The notes: generated by a model not told the origin, from the letters alone. A stretch of DNA of 64,000 bases from Bradyrhizobium sp. 190 (GCF_023073415.1 NZ_JADPJL010000005.1:124001-188000); one strand, 5' to 3'. Shown: positions 52,919 to 62,129, numbered from the stretch's first letter. Program-made: numbers and translations.

Positions 52919-53894
52919 CTGGGCTCCTCCTGAGGGGCGTCCCTTGTGGTTGCCTCTTAGGAGGGTGAGTGACCATCACCCCTCTCTTAGAGGAGCACCC
53001 GGATGGGTCCCTGAAAGACTTCCCTCCTTGTAGAGAGGTCCCGCCCCATCCCATACCCAAAAGGGAGTGGCCGCTTGTATCCCAATGAGTCCCTACGCGA
53101 AGGGCAACCATTGAAGAGGGGATGCTGCGCCATCCATCACCCTCGTTACCCCTCTAAGGGCCCAAAGATAACCGGGCAGTGGGGACGTTAGGGAAAAAAG
53201 CCACCATCTCGTGATCATTGAGATCTGCCTTCGAGGGTAGTCCTATGGGAGTGTTGAGCGGGACTGGAATGACACCGGACGAACCTTAGGACCGACCACG
53301 CGTCTTCTTTCGCGGTCCTGCGAGTCATGCAGGGGAGGACAGAGGTCCGTTGTGGCTCAGTCGCGTCATTTTGGTTGTTGGCCGACTACTCCGGTCTTCC
53401 CCTGGAAACGGACATCGTCAGGGCCGGTCGCCATGTCTCAAAGGTACCAGCAACGGACGTCGCCACGGCGGAGCACCTTGGGCTGCGATGGTCACAGTTG
53501 TTGGAAGCGTATCTAGCGTTCGACCGGACCATTGAAGCGGGTGAGCTTTCGGTCACTATTGAAGCAGTGCAGCGAATTTCAACGAAAGCAAACCGTTTAA
53601 GATCGCTCCTGTTCGATTCGTCCCTTCGAACAGGCCGTCTCGGGCAGATCGGATGATGGCTACCCGTCATTGAACACACCCCCCCTTTTCAACCGTGCGT
53701 TTCGCCCTTAGACTGACTGTCAGTGCGCCTACGAAAGCACACTCATGACATATTTTTTGGCGTTCCCCACAGGAGTCAGTTGGCTCTAGCCTAGTTCTAC
53801 ACTTCGCAAAAATTCAAAACGCAGCAACCGGAAGAAAGACAGCTAACTTAGCGAAACTCAGCCGTGAAATGGGAGCAGCGCGTCTGATCGTGCA
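52919..53894. other. Long non-coding stretch with repeats
   Basis: About 975 bases without a supported gene. It contains the imperfect hairpin at 52953-52995, a purine/pyrimidine-skewed section to about 53200, and the dispersed repeat copy at 53342-53458. An A/T-richer leader sits before the CHAT gene. A 109-codon frame at 53327-53656 covers the dispersed repeat and is not convincing as a gene. Confidence 0.5.
53342..53458. repeat. Dispersed island repeat, copy A
   Basis: This stretch aligns almost without gaps to 60132-60249. Shared blocks include TCGCGTC, the GGTCTTCC/GCTCTACC segment, ACATCGT and CATGTCTCAAA. The copies diverge at many positions, so they are old. They look like remnants of an intergenic repeat or dead element rather than coding sequence. 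Confidence 0.7.
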
Positions 53895-56195
53895 ATGCAA
53901 CTGAATATCGGTTTTATACCTCAGATTCTGATTGCAGGGGCGATACTCTGGTTTGGCTTGCTTTTATTCATCGTCCTGAAGCGAGAGTTTTTTCGCGGCG
54001 ACAGATCGATCGAGCAAACGGCACTCGAGCTGACGAACATACATAGAGAATTTTTAGACCACGTACGCGCCAGGCGAGATTCAGAGTTCTTCAGGGCGCA
54101 AGTAGATGCACGTGAACTCAAAAAAATGTACAGGGATTTCTTGTGGCGCGTTCAAATTCGGCATCCCCTTCAGTCATTTCAAAGATCTCGAGAGCTCTCG
54201 GGCTTTGCGATTACTTATCGCGAGTTTATAGATCATCTCCATCAGTCTGGATTCTTCTTTCGTGAAGGTCATGACGAGGAAGTCTTGCAGGAGGAGTTTC
54301 GGCGCTTTCTCGAACGGCGTCCTCGATCCTTGTGGCTTGCATTCGGTGTCGTCGGCACACTTGTACTGTCCGCTCAGTTTGCGGTCGCCGCTTCACCTGC
54401 AGTGTTGGTAGTTGGCGGATTGCTGGCTGCCTCTTCACTATATCGAGAGAACGAAATACCAAATCGGGCTTATTGGAACACTTGGTTCGAATATGACGAC
54501 GGATTGCCGCAAGACGCGCTGACTGTTGGCAACCGCTACACGTTCGTCCTCGACCTTTCGCCATTCGAATACGCCAAACTGCGCACGGCTCCGGTCGCGA
54601 CTTCGGGAGCCAGTCCCCAGATCCAAAACTTGCTCGACGAGACAAAGCGGAAGCGGCTCACCCTGATGATCAAACCGTTGCTCGCGGGCGGCAGTGGTTT
54701 ACATTTTTCCCGAGAGGTGGGCATCACCGCCCTAGAGGCGAAATTAGAGCGTATTCGGTATCCGAACTACGAGGAGGCAAACCGCTATGCGAGTGGTGTC
54801 GGGTCACCTGCCGACCTTTCGAAGAATGTGGCGGCCGACACATTACGGTTTGATATTTTTGCAGACGCGCCGGGCTGTTCTGCCGTCGTCTTCTCCATTT
54901 TGGACGTAACCCAACGCGTTCCGCTTGACCATCTCGTGCGCTGGGTTGCGATCGCCAACCCGGGACAAGAGGCACCCCCCTGTGGAGACCGGCAGATCTA
55001 CGGAGGCCTGGAAACTCTGCTGGAAGTGTCGCTCGATGTTGAAGCAGCTGGAACTGGCCACCTTGCGGCGGCTGCATTCCATATCTTCGAGATCAACGAA
55101 GAGCACAGTTTCGTTGTATTCGCAGACGCGCGGCCTGACCGAAAACGCGTTTATGCGTGGGAAACCGAAGAAAGCATCATCAAGCTTGTGAACGAAGCAT
55201 CGAGGTTGCCATTGCTGATTAAAGAGGCTCGTGACATGGCGGTGAAGGGAAAGCCAGGAAGCTATGCGAAGGTGGCCAATGAACTTGCCAACGTGCTCTT
55301 TGCCGGGAGGGACTCGACCGAGGATGAAGCAAGGAAGGCCAAGCAGGCATTCAAAGAACTCGTGGAGCAGTCGGCAACGCGTCCAGTTATTGTAACGCGC
55401 GCGGTTTCCAATAATCTTGTCGGCGGGAAGAACCAGAGCTTTTATGTCCCGCTCGGAATTCTCGGCGCGAAGGCAGCGACGCCGGACGGCGCGGAAGCGG
55501 TCCTGAAGCAACCTATCACTGTAGTGCAGCCACTGCCTCGAGAGCGGTACGCAACCAAGAACACCTGCATCCATGAGTGGACTTTCGGGGTCCCAAACAA
55601 GTTGCAAGATGTCAGGGAGAATGTCGCCGATTTGATGCCGCGAGATCGGCCGGGGGCCTGGTTCCATGATTTTGCGGAACTGCAGTCATACCTGTTAGGC
55701 GACCAGCGGAGCGACGGCCCGCCGGAAAAGAGCCAACTCGGACAGGGATTTCTCCTTCTCGCTCATCATGGTAGAGGACATATGTGGTTCGAACGAGAGC
55801 AAGATCGCGTGATCGTGTCGAACGTCCGTCGTAGGTATCCCGCAGGAAGTGTCGGAGTGTTCGCTGCCTGCGCGGTGACAGCCGCTTACGACGCCGGATT
55901 CTTGCAGCAGTTTAATGCGCGTGGAATTGACGCGCTCATTGCGTCGCCTTTCTCGATCCCAGCAACCTATGGTACTCGGCTGGCCGCCGAATTTCCGGGG
56001 GCACTGCAGGAGCTGACGGAAAGTAAGGGTGTGCCTACCATAACCGATCTGTTCAACCTCGCTCTTGAGCGGACCGCCAGCCGTCTGGCGCGCGACTTTG
56101 GGAAGGGACGATACGAAGAAATCGGACTCGAATACATGCTGCTCGGAAATCCCGGGCTGGTTCTGTGCGACAAAACCGGAGCACGCAAGCAATGA
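53895..56195 (+). CDS. Membrane-anchored CHAT-type caspase-like protease
   Basis: A 766-residue protein. An N-terminal transmembrane helix (about 8-28) precedes a coiled-coil/helical region. A second hydrophobic hairpin (about 147-182) follows, then a large soluble part. The C-terminal 150 residues form a CHAT-like caspase fold: LLLAHHGRGHMWFE with catalytic His624 or His625, VGVFAACAVTAA with catalytic Cys659, and the late LEYMLLGNPGLVL that closes such domains. CHAT proteases (as in TPR-CHAT/Craspase and gasdermin-linked proteins) are activated by sensor partners and cut specific targets. Its stop overlaps the metallophosphoesterase start (ATGA). The ribosome-binding site is weak. Confidence 0.82.
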   Translation: MQLNIGFIPQILIAGAILWFGLLLFIVLKREFFRGDRSIEQTALELTNIHREFLDHVRARRDSEFFRAQVDARELKKMYRDFLWRVQIRHPLQSFQRSRELSGFAITYREFIDHLHQSGFFFREGHDEEVLQEEFRRFLERRPRSLWLAFGVVGTLVLSAQFAVAASPAVLVVGGLLAASSLYRENEIPNRAYWNTWFEYDDGLPQDALTVGNRYTFVLDLSPFEYAKLRTAPVATSGASPQIQNLLDETKRKRLTLMIKPLLAGGSGLHFSREVGITALEAKLERIRYPNYEEANRYASGVGSPADLSKNVAADTLRFDIFADAPGCSAVVFSILDVTQRVPLDHLVRWVAIANPGQEAPPCGDRQIYGGLETLLEVSLDVEAAGTGHLAAAAFHIFEINEEHSFVVFADARPDRKRVYAWETEESIIKLVNEASRLPLLIKEARDMAVKGKPGSYAKVANELANVLFAGRDSTEDEARKAKQAFKELVEQSATRPVIVTRAVSNNLVGGKNQSFYVPLGILGAKAATPDGAEAVLKQPITVVQPLPRERYATKNTCIHEWTFGVPNKLQDVRENVADLMPRDRPGAWFHDFAELQSYLLGDQRSDGPPEKSQLGQGFLLLAHHGRGHMWFEREQDRVIVSNVRRRYPAGSVGVFAACAVTAAYDAGFLQQFNARGIDALIASPFSIPATYGTRLAAEFPGALQELTESKGVPTITDLFNLALERTASRLARDFGKGRYEEIGLEYMLLGNPGLVLCDKTGARKQ

Positions 56196-57781
56196 TGTCT
56201 CGCCCTGATTTCGCGGCCTGCCTGGGTCTCGTGGTGGGATTGGTGCTTTTTAGCACTACTGCGGTGACGCAAAGCCAGCCGACAGGTCAACTGACACCTG
56301 CGGATGAGCCTGCCATCGCCATTACCCCCTATCGGACTCCGCCCGCGGGATCGCGTTATCTGGTGTTCATAAGCGATCTGCATTTGGGCGTGGGGCGGAG
56401 ACCGGACGGGAGTTGGGATCCGACCGAGGACTTCCGGTGGCCAAAAGCGCTCGACGGTTTTTTGCAGGAAGTGTCCCGCCGCGGGCAGGACCAAGTCGAT
56501 CTCGTCATCGTGGGTGATTTCCTCGAACTGTGGCAGCCGCCCGCGAGCATTCCTTGCAAAGGTACAAGCGCGGATCTCGGTTGCACCCTGGACGAGATGG
56601 AATCGCTTTCACGTCTGGTAGTGGCTGCCCATTCCGATTCCCTGAGTATCTTACGCGCTTTCGCCGAGCGGGGAGAGAACCGCTTGCATGTCGTTCCGGG
56701 CAACCACGACGCCACATTGCGCTACGAGCGCGTATGGCGACCACTCGGAGAGGTGCTGAACGTAACGAGCGGCCGCATTAACCTGGTCGAAAGCGGCATT
56801 TGGACCTCACCTGACGAGCGGATCGTCGCAGAGCACGGCCATCAGATCGGGATGGATGTCAACCGGTACGAACAGTGGCCGCGCATCGTTCGGCGAGAAG
56901 GCGGTCTCCAATACGTCATTCGGCCATGGGGAGAACTCTTCGTGCAGAGACTCTTCAATGAGCAAGAAGAGACGTATCCCATCATCGACAACCTAAGTCC
57001 AGAGAGCGCGGGCGCGCGTTATCGAGCCGCCGACCGCGGACTTTGGGGCTCCGCGAAAGACATTGCACGCTTTATCTTTTTCAACCTCTGGGAGACGTCC
57101 CCTAAACAGCGCGGAGCCTCCCTTGGCCCAGAGGCGATCGACAAGCGGGAGTGGAGTATTAAGGTCGCGCGTACACTTGGGGCTGATCTGTTTCTGAAGG
57201 CATTGCCACCCGAGGATGAACTAAGCAACCAGATACAAGCGGGCGGGAGCAACGCAGAAGCCGTCAAGGCCGAACTGGCCGCGATGGCGAAGAGTATTTC
57301 TCGCGTGCCTGATGAGGCCATTCTGCACCTGTGCGATCTGGTTGCCGATCGGGGAACACCGCTCTGTGCGGACCCCGAACTTGGCCAATTGGGCCAGCAT
57401 TTGTTCCTGGCCAAGGCACAGATTCTGAGTCGGCATTTTCGAGCGAGGCAATTGCAGTTCCGCGCCATGCGCGTGTTCATTTATGGCCATACGCACCAAT
57501 TCGAGACGCCTTGTTCCGTGGCGTTAAACGATCTAATAAGTATAACTGTGGCCAATACCGGGGCCTTCCAGCGGCTGATCGATGAAGAAGGTTTTCTACG
57601 TGTCATCGGCGGAACACCGCCATGGGAGGGACTGCGTACCTTGCGTTTGGAACAGCTGCCGCCGCGCTACACGGCGGTCATCGTGGCAGACGCCAATTCC
57701 AATCCGGAGGTTTATGCTTGGCATATGCCGGAAGATGGCATCGGCGCGCTAGTAACGGCCGAAGATGGGCGTTGCCGGTAA
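56192..57781 (+). CDS. Exported calcineurin-like metallophosphoesterase
   Basis: A 529-residue protein starting MMSRPDFAACLGLVVGLVLFSTTAVTQ, a signal peptide or membrane anchor. The two-metal phosphoesterase motifs are complete: FISDLHLG (Asp62, His64), VGDFLELW, PGNHD, AEHGHQIG and FIYGHTHQFETP. A helical insertion of about 200 residues lies between GHQ and GHTH. Family members hydrolyse phosphodiesters or phosphomonoesters, including lipid headgroups and cyclic nucleotides; the substrate is unknown here. The four-base overlap with the CHAT protease gene shows the two are made as a pair. Confidence 0.85.
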   Translation: MMSRPDFAACLGLVVGLVLFSTTAVTQSQPTGQLTPADEPAIAITPYRTPPAGSRYLVFISDLHLGVGRRPDGSWDPTEDFRWPKALDGFLQEVSRRGQDQVDLVIVGDFLELWQPPASIPCKGTSADLGCTLDEMESLSRLVVAAHSDSLSILRAFAERGENRLHVVPGNHDATLRYERVWRPLGEVLNVTSGRINLVESGIWTSPDERIVAEHGHQIGMDVNRYEQWPRIVRREGGLQYVIRPWGELFVQRLFNEQEETYPIIDNLSPESAGARYRAADRGLWGSAKDIARFIFFNLWETSPKQRGASLGPEAIDKREWSIKVARTLGADLFLKALPPEDELSNQIQAGGSNAEAVKAELAAMAKSISRVPDEAILHLCDLVADRGTPLCADPELGQLGQHLFLAKAQILSRHFRARQLQFRAMRVFIYGHTHQFETPCSVALNDLISITVANTGAFQRLIDEEGFLRVIGGTPPWEGLRTLRLEQLPPRYTAVIVADANSNPEVYAWHMPEDGIGALVTAEDGRCR

Positions 57782-58340
57782 ATGTGTGCACCACAATAGT
57801 TGTCGTAGCCTGCTCGTCGTTCGCGGTAGCCCGGACCAAGGTTACGACAGCAGAAACGCGAGGTGTCATGTCCTCCATGCTACTACGAATGCACTATTCG
57901 CCTTTGTGCATCTCTTCCAGACTGATCTCACAAACATGCTAAGCTCTTCTAATGCACGGAGATGCTCAGCGCCGGCAGAACCATGAGCGGGGCTGTTCGG
58001 AGTTGAGCTTCGGTTTGCGCGACTTCAATGAAGTGTGGACCCACCTGAAACTTGAAGAGCCTAAGCCGTGGATTAATTTTGTTCGGGTGCATTGCTGCAC
58101 GCGCGACAATCATCCGATCAGTGCTGGACCACCTCGCCAAATGCTGGCGGATGTCTCTTGTGGGTCAACAGCGGAAGTGAAGCGGTTATATTCAGTCAGT
58201 ACTCCTGGCTAAAGTTCACATCTTAAAGGCGATAGTACCGCCAAATGTTGAGTAGTATTCTCTGTGGCGTTGACCGGGTCGTGATCTAGACTGCTGAGAC
58301 CTCGAAGCGGAGCACGGCGAGGTCAGCCGGCGCGGCCTCC
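57782..58340. other. Intergenic region, no gene seen
   Basis: About 560 bases between the metallophosphoesterase and the large serine recombinase. A few short open frames are present but none shows protein-like features. A weakly repeat-like stretch (TTGTGGGTCAACAGCGGAAG near 58158) resembles the dispersed island repeat. The final 60 bases probably carry the recombinase promoter. Confidence 0.4.
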
Positions 58341-59921
58341 ATGGCGAACGCTCTTGTTATTCACAAGGATCGTTTTCCTCAGTCACTGAGGAGTCTTCGC
58401 GCGGCACAATACGTCCGCATGTCCACAGAATTTCAGCAATACTCTATCGAAAATCAGGCTGTGGTAATCGCTGCCTACGCACAGTTACACAATCTCTCAA
58501 TCGTCCGCACCTATCGAGATGAAGGCGAGAGCGGCCTCACTATCAAGAATAGAATGGGCCTAGCCCGATTGGTCGATGATGTCCGGTCTGGTAATGCCGA
58601 TTTCGGTACTATTCTCGTCTTTGACGTCAGCCGTTGGGGACGGTTTCAGGACGTTGATGAGAGCGCGTACTACGAGTTCATTTGCAAACAAGCGGGAATC
58701 AAAGTTGCCTATTGCGCGGAGCAGTTTCAGAACGACGGTAGCCTGATTTCGCAGATCATTAAAAACATCAAGAGAGTTATGGCTGCGGAATACAGCCGAG
58801 AACTTTCAGCGAAGGTTTATGCCGGACAGTCTCGCTTCGCGAAGCTCGGATTCAAAATGGGCGGCAGAGTGGCCTATGGCTTAGAGCGAGTCGTAGTAGA
58901 CGAACAATCTCAGCCAAAAGGCATTCTGAAGACGGGAGAGCGCAAGTATCTGAGCACCGAGCATGTGAGAATCCGTCCTGGGTCGCCGGATGAAATCGCG
59001 ACTGTGAAGTGGATTTTTGACGAATTCGTTCGGGGTACCACCGAGAAGAGGATTGCACGGGAACTAAATCTGCGAGGTGTGCCGACAAATCACGGGGGGC
59101 CATGGCGTCGAACCTTCGTCACTGACCTTCTTAGAAACGAAGTCTATATCGGAAACCTCATTTACAATCGCGTAGGCCAGAAGCTTGGAAGCAAAAAGAA
59201 CCCGAATCCAGAAAACCTTTGGATCAGAACGGAGGGCTGCGTCGAACCTATCATCGGTCGAGATATGTTTATGCGCGTGAGAACAATCATGCAGGAGCGT
59301 CGCGTCGACATCTCAGAGGACGAGATGTTAGCCCGCCTCCGTCGGGTTCTGATGAAGAGAGGGAAGCTCTCCATGGCTATCATCGACAAGACGGTCAGTC
59401 TCCCTTGTTCCCGTACATACCTGAAACACTTTGGCAGCCTTCAGAACGTCTATCGGTTGATCGGATACACCGGTAGCCGTTGGTGGGATGCTATGGAAAT
59501 TCACAGGCGTTGGTCAGCCTTGAACGCGGGAAATGCCGAGCTTCTTCGCGAGAGATTTCAGAAGATGGGATACACGGCAACTTTTGACCCAGCTATAGAA
59601 TGCCTGCGAGTGAAAGGGGTCGGGAATATCTGCTTTAGGTTGGCCCGATGGCAAGCATTTTATGAAGATCATTCGTGGCGATGGGCGGTTCGGCGTAGAA
59701 CGAAGTCACCAGCAGGATGGATGGTCGTCACACGGCTAGGTAAACACAACAAGGAAGTTCTGGATTACCTACTGCTGCCTTCAACATCCTTCCAAAGAGT
59801 TTGGCTGACTTTTTCGGACAGAACTCGCGGGGCACACAAGATAGAAAGCTTCGCGAGTTTCGCAGACCTGGCTCGATCGGTCGTCCGGCGCCTGAGCAAA
59901 CATAGACCTGTCAACCATTGA
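58341..59921 (+). CDS. Large serine recombinase
   Basis: A 526-residue site-specific recombinase. The N-terminal catalytic domain has Ser28 (QYVRMSTEFQQYS), GESGLTIKNR and ILVFDVSRWGRF. A Recombinase domain follows (about 180-290, GRVAYGLERV ... ELNLRGVPTNHGGPWRRTFVTDLLRNEVYIGNLIYN), then a long C-terminal part. The cysteine-rich zinc ribbon usual in phage integrases is not obvious, so it resembles the rhizobial recombinase subfamily lacking a clear zinc domain. It may mobilise part of the island independently of the tyrosine integrase. Confidence 0.92.
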   Translation: MANALVIHKDRFPQSLRSLRAAQYVRMSTEFQQYSIENQAVVIAAYAQLHNLSIVRTYRDEGESGLTIKNRMGLARLVDDVRSGNADFGTILVFDVSRWGRFQDVDESAYYEFICKQAGIKVAYCAEQFQNDGSLISQIIKNIKRVMAAEYSRELSAKVYAGQSRFAKLGFKMGGRVAYGLERVVVDEQSQPKGILKTGERKYLSTEHVRIRPGSPDEIATVKWIFDEFVRGTTEKRIARELNLRGVPTNHGGPWRRTFVTDLLRNEVYIGNLIYNRVGQKLGSKKNPNPENLWIRTEGCVEPIIGRDMFMRVRTIMQERRVDISEDEMLARLRRVLMKRGKLSMAIIDKTVSLPCSRTYLKHFGSLQNVYRLIGYTGSRWWDAMEIHRRWSALNAGNAELLRERFQKMGYTATFDPAIECLRVKGVGNICFRLARWQAFYEDHSWRWAVRRRTKSPAGWMVVTRLGKHNKEVLDYLLLPSTSFQRVWLTFSDRTRGAHKIESFASFADLARSVVRRLSKHRPVNH

Positions 59922-60131
59922 AGCGGCTAGGCTGGTGGTAATCGGACTGGGAACTGAGTGCGTTAAGTTGAGCAGCATGTCGCGGACTTCGTGGCAATCG
60001 CACTGCTTGTCTCCGCGCCTTCGGTTTGAAGGTCACTTCGGATCACAAGTTGGGTCACAAGCGGACAGACTCCGCCTGATCGGATCGCGCCCGCTCAGCC
60101 CGTGAAAGCCGAGGCAGTAGATCCGCCACTT

Positions 60132-60249
60132 GAGGACCGCTATGGGTCAATCGCGTCGGTTTGACGGTGTACCGACGACTTCCGCTCTACCTCTATAAAC
60201 ATACATCGTTACCGTGCGTCGGCATGTCTCAAATGTGCCAATTGCCGAC
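60132..60249. repeat. Dispersed island repeat, copy B
   Basis: Counterpart of 53342-53458, aligned nearly base for base over about 117 positions with many substitutions. Both copies lie in gene-free gaps beside a conflict-type gene pair. Confidence 0.7.
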
Positions 60250-60387
60250 CTTCGCCAAGCTCATCGCGAAGGGCCGAGTTGCGCCGACCTGCAGCGGCAA
60301 CAGAGCAGGTCTCGTGGCCGCCGCACCCGTGCAGCAGCCTATAAAGTCGCGGTTAGAGGATTGCAGTACCCCTGACGACGCATAAAG

Positions 60388-60431
60388 ATGAACTGAATCT
60401 AGAGAGGTATAAAAATGAACTGAATCTAGAG
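60388..60431. repeat. Short tandem duplication
   Basis: ATGAACTGAATCTAGAG occurs at 60388-60404 and again, exactly, at 60415-60431, a 27-base period. The intervening bases differ slightly. It is probably a replication-slippage duplication. Confidence 0.8.
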
Positions 60432-60550
60432 GCGTCGGTAGAGTTTGATAATGGCCATCAGGAGTCTCGATTTCATACGCAACGGTCAAATGTCCGGAAA
60501 GGGTCGAACCCGGTATCTCCTTCACATCCCACCCGACTCCGACCGATCCA

Positions 60551-61792
60551 TCAAACTCTCACGTATCTGATTAGGCCAAACCCGTGGAGTTTCTGATCAA
60601 ACTCCGGCCAGGCCCTGTCTGCTGTGGCTCGCAGATGAGAGAACAGACGCTCCGCAAGCTGCGATCCCCAGTTCGGCGTTGCAGCCATAGCGCAAGGACC
60701 CCGCCCGACCGCCCCACATATAATCCTGGCCGCCACGCCGGTTACGAAAGCGGTCGCAAACGAACTTCCAAAAAGAGCATCATTCGAACTGAATGACTGA
60801 CCGGGCGCCGTCGCGAGCGTTGCACCGGAATGCCGGCCACCTGGTGCCAGGATATAACGGTTGGCCGGCACGTTGTGGTACCGAGACTCCTCCGCCGGCT
60901 GGCGGCGATCGAGATCAAAGGAGCCGACTGCGAGCACCTCGGGGAAGCTCGCCGGCATCTTGACTTGTCTGTCATGGTTTCCGGCAGCAGCGATTAAGGC
61001 GCGGTTATGTGCAGAGTTACCTTGGGAGAATTGCTTGAAAAAATGCGCGAGTTGCTCGGCATTCACGCTGGCCGGGACGTTAGTGCCGCAAACCGAGCAA
61101 GGTTCGCCATCACAACTTACGCTAAGGCTCATGTTGAGAATATGGCAAGGACCCGCAGCCTCGGCCAGATATACCCCCGAGATGAGAGTGCCGATTGTAC
61201 CGGTCCTGTCCATCACTTTAACTGAAAAAATCTTTGCCGCCGGCGCTATACGGTTGATTATGTAAGCCACAAGGCTACCGTGGCCGAATCCATCGGAAGG
61301 TGCCACCCCGGGATTGGCAGGAACTTGGCTGTCATACTGCTGAAGATCTAAAGATCCTGGGGTGGTAAGCATACCAGGGTCGATCCCACTGTCGAGCACC
61401 GCAACGCTACAGCCGCTTCCGCATATCTCGGCGGCGGCCGTGGCTCCGACAAACTCAATAGCTTCGTCAACTGCACTCCTATTCAGCTCAATCGGCCCTG
61501 ACGGTCTGATGAGGAGATCGGGACATGCGGCTTTAACAAAGGTGCCCGTCCTTAGCTTCCGCGAAGCCTCTTCCTCTCGGCCTTCAGGGACGCGTAGAAC
61601 CATCGGCAAATATCCAAATTTCTTCTGGAATGAGACAATCGAGCTGCCGAAACCATAATGTCTCAATATATCTTCGACGGTATACAATATCTCAAACGGT
61701 ATGTGGTCTAAAGCATCTCCGAGATATCCACTGGACTGTTTTGGATCGAAGTTCGGAGATATCAGAATTTGACCGGGAGCAAAACATTCCAC
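60551..61792 (-). CDS. Subtilisin-like serine protease (S8)
   Basis: A 413-residue subtilase with the complete catalytic set: Asp134 (VAVLDSGID), His171 (GFGHGSLVA), oxyanion Asn272 (AAAGNHD) and Ser344 (GSSFATA). Residues 1-100 are a pro-region-like domain without a signal peptide, so it acts in the cytoplasm. An internal cysteine group (CDGEPCSVCG) is unusual and may bind metal. The start is a GTG at 61792. It follows the Trypco1-like gene by 4 bases on the same strand, an arrangement seen for proteases in predicted conflict systems. Confidence 0.9.
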   Translation of the reverse strand: MECFAPGQILISPNFDPKQSSGYLGDALDHIPFEILYTVEDILRHYGFGSSIVSFQKKFGYLPMVLRVPEGREEEASRKLRTGTFVKAACPDLLIRPSGPIELNRSAVDEAIEFVGATAAAEICGSGCSVAVLDSGIDPGMLTTPGSLDLQQYDSQVPANPGVAPSDGFGHGSLVAYIINRIAPAAKIFSVKVMDRTGTIGTLISGVYLAEAAGPCHILNMSLSVSCDGEPCSVCGTNVPASVNAEQLAHFFKQFSQGNSAHNRALIAAAGNHDRQVKMPASFPEVLAVGSFDLDRRQPAEESRYHNVPANRYILAPGGRHSGATLATAPGQSFSSNDALFGSSFATAFVTGVAARIICGAVGRGPCAMAATPNWGSQLAERLFSHLRATADRAWPEFDQKLHGFGLIRYVRV

Positions 61793-61796
61793 GGCC

Positions 61797-62129
61797 CTAA
61801 CTCCAAGTCCATTTCAGGCTAACCTTGAAATTTGCACCTAGAGTTCCCTTGGCCACGAACGGGACTCCTGCTTCTCCCCCGGCGTTGACGCCGAACTCTA
61901 TTGCACACTCCTTAGGCTTCGCTGGCATTGTATTGAGTCTATCGACGAACGATGCACATGACTCTTCAATTATGTCCGCTATACCCTTTAATGTCTCCTG
62001 TGTTGCGTTGAGAAATCTTTCGGGAGACATCTCGGGTCTTAAGCCCCCACCACTTGGAGCGGCGACCTCGATCTTAAAGGCCACCTTTGTCGCCGCCTCT
62101 GGAGGTTGGTTTTGCGCTGGATTGGTCAT
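61797..62129 (-). CDS. Trypco1-like small protein, partner of the subtilase
   Basis: A 110-residue product. The C-terminal half matches the pattern I recall for trypsin-co-occurring domain 1 (Trypco1, CU044_2847 family): a helix, then ECAIEFGVNAGGEAGVPF and a final ANFKVSLKW strand. That domain occurs beside proteases in predicted NTP-dependent conflict systems and is thought to couple a sensor to the protease. The ATG at 62129 follows CAGGACAG; earlier in-frame ATGs exist at 62147 and 62159. It is co-transcribed with the subtilase gene. Assignment is by eye. Confidence 0.7.
   Translation of the reverse strand: MTNPAQNQPPEAATKVAFKIEVAAPSGGGLRPEMSPERFLNATQETLKGIADIIEESCASFVDRLNTMPAKPKECAIEFGVNAGGEAGVPFVAKGTLGANFKVSLKWTWS

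Larger units (their letters stand above)
59922..60550. other. Non-coding region with repeats
   Basis: About 630 bases. It contains the second copy of the dispersed repeat (60132-60249) and a 27-bp tandem duplication (60388-60431). Open frames here are short and cover the repeats, so I call none of them genes. Confidence 0.5.

Noticed and set aside
53327-53656. 109-codon frame in the gap before the CHAT gene
   Set aside because: It covers the dispersed repeat whose other copy (60132-60249) is not open in the same frame, so conservation is at DNA level only.
57952-58212. 86-codon frame before the large serine recombinase
   Set aside because: No ribosome-binding site, unusual composition, and overlap with a repeat-like stretch.
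60229-60525. 98-codon minus-strand frame with a 9-residue tandem repeat (LDSVHFYTS, LDSVHLYAS)
   Set aside because: The repeat comes from the 27-base DNA duplication and the rest overlaps the dispersed repeat; no start signal or homology.
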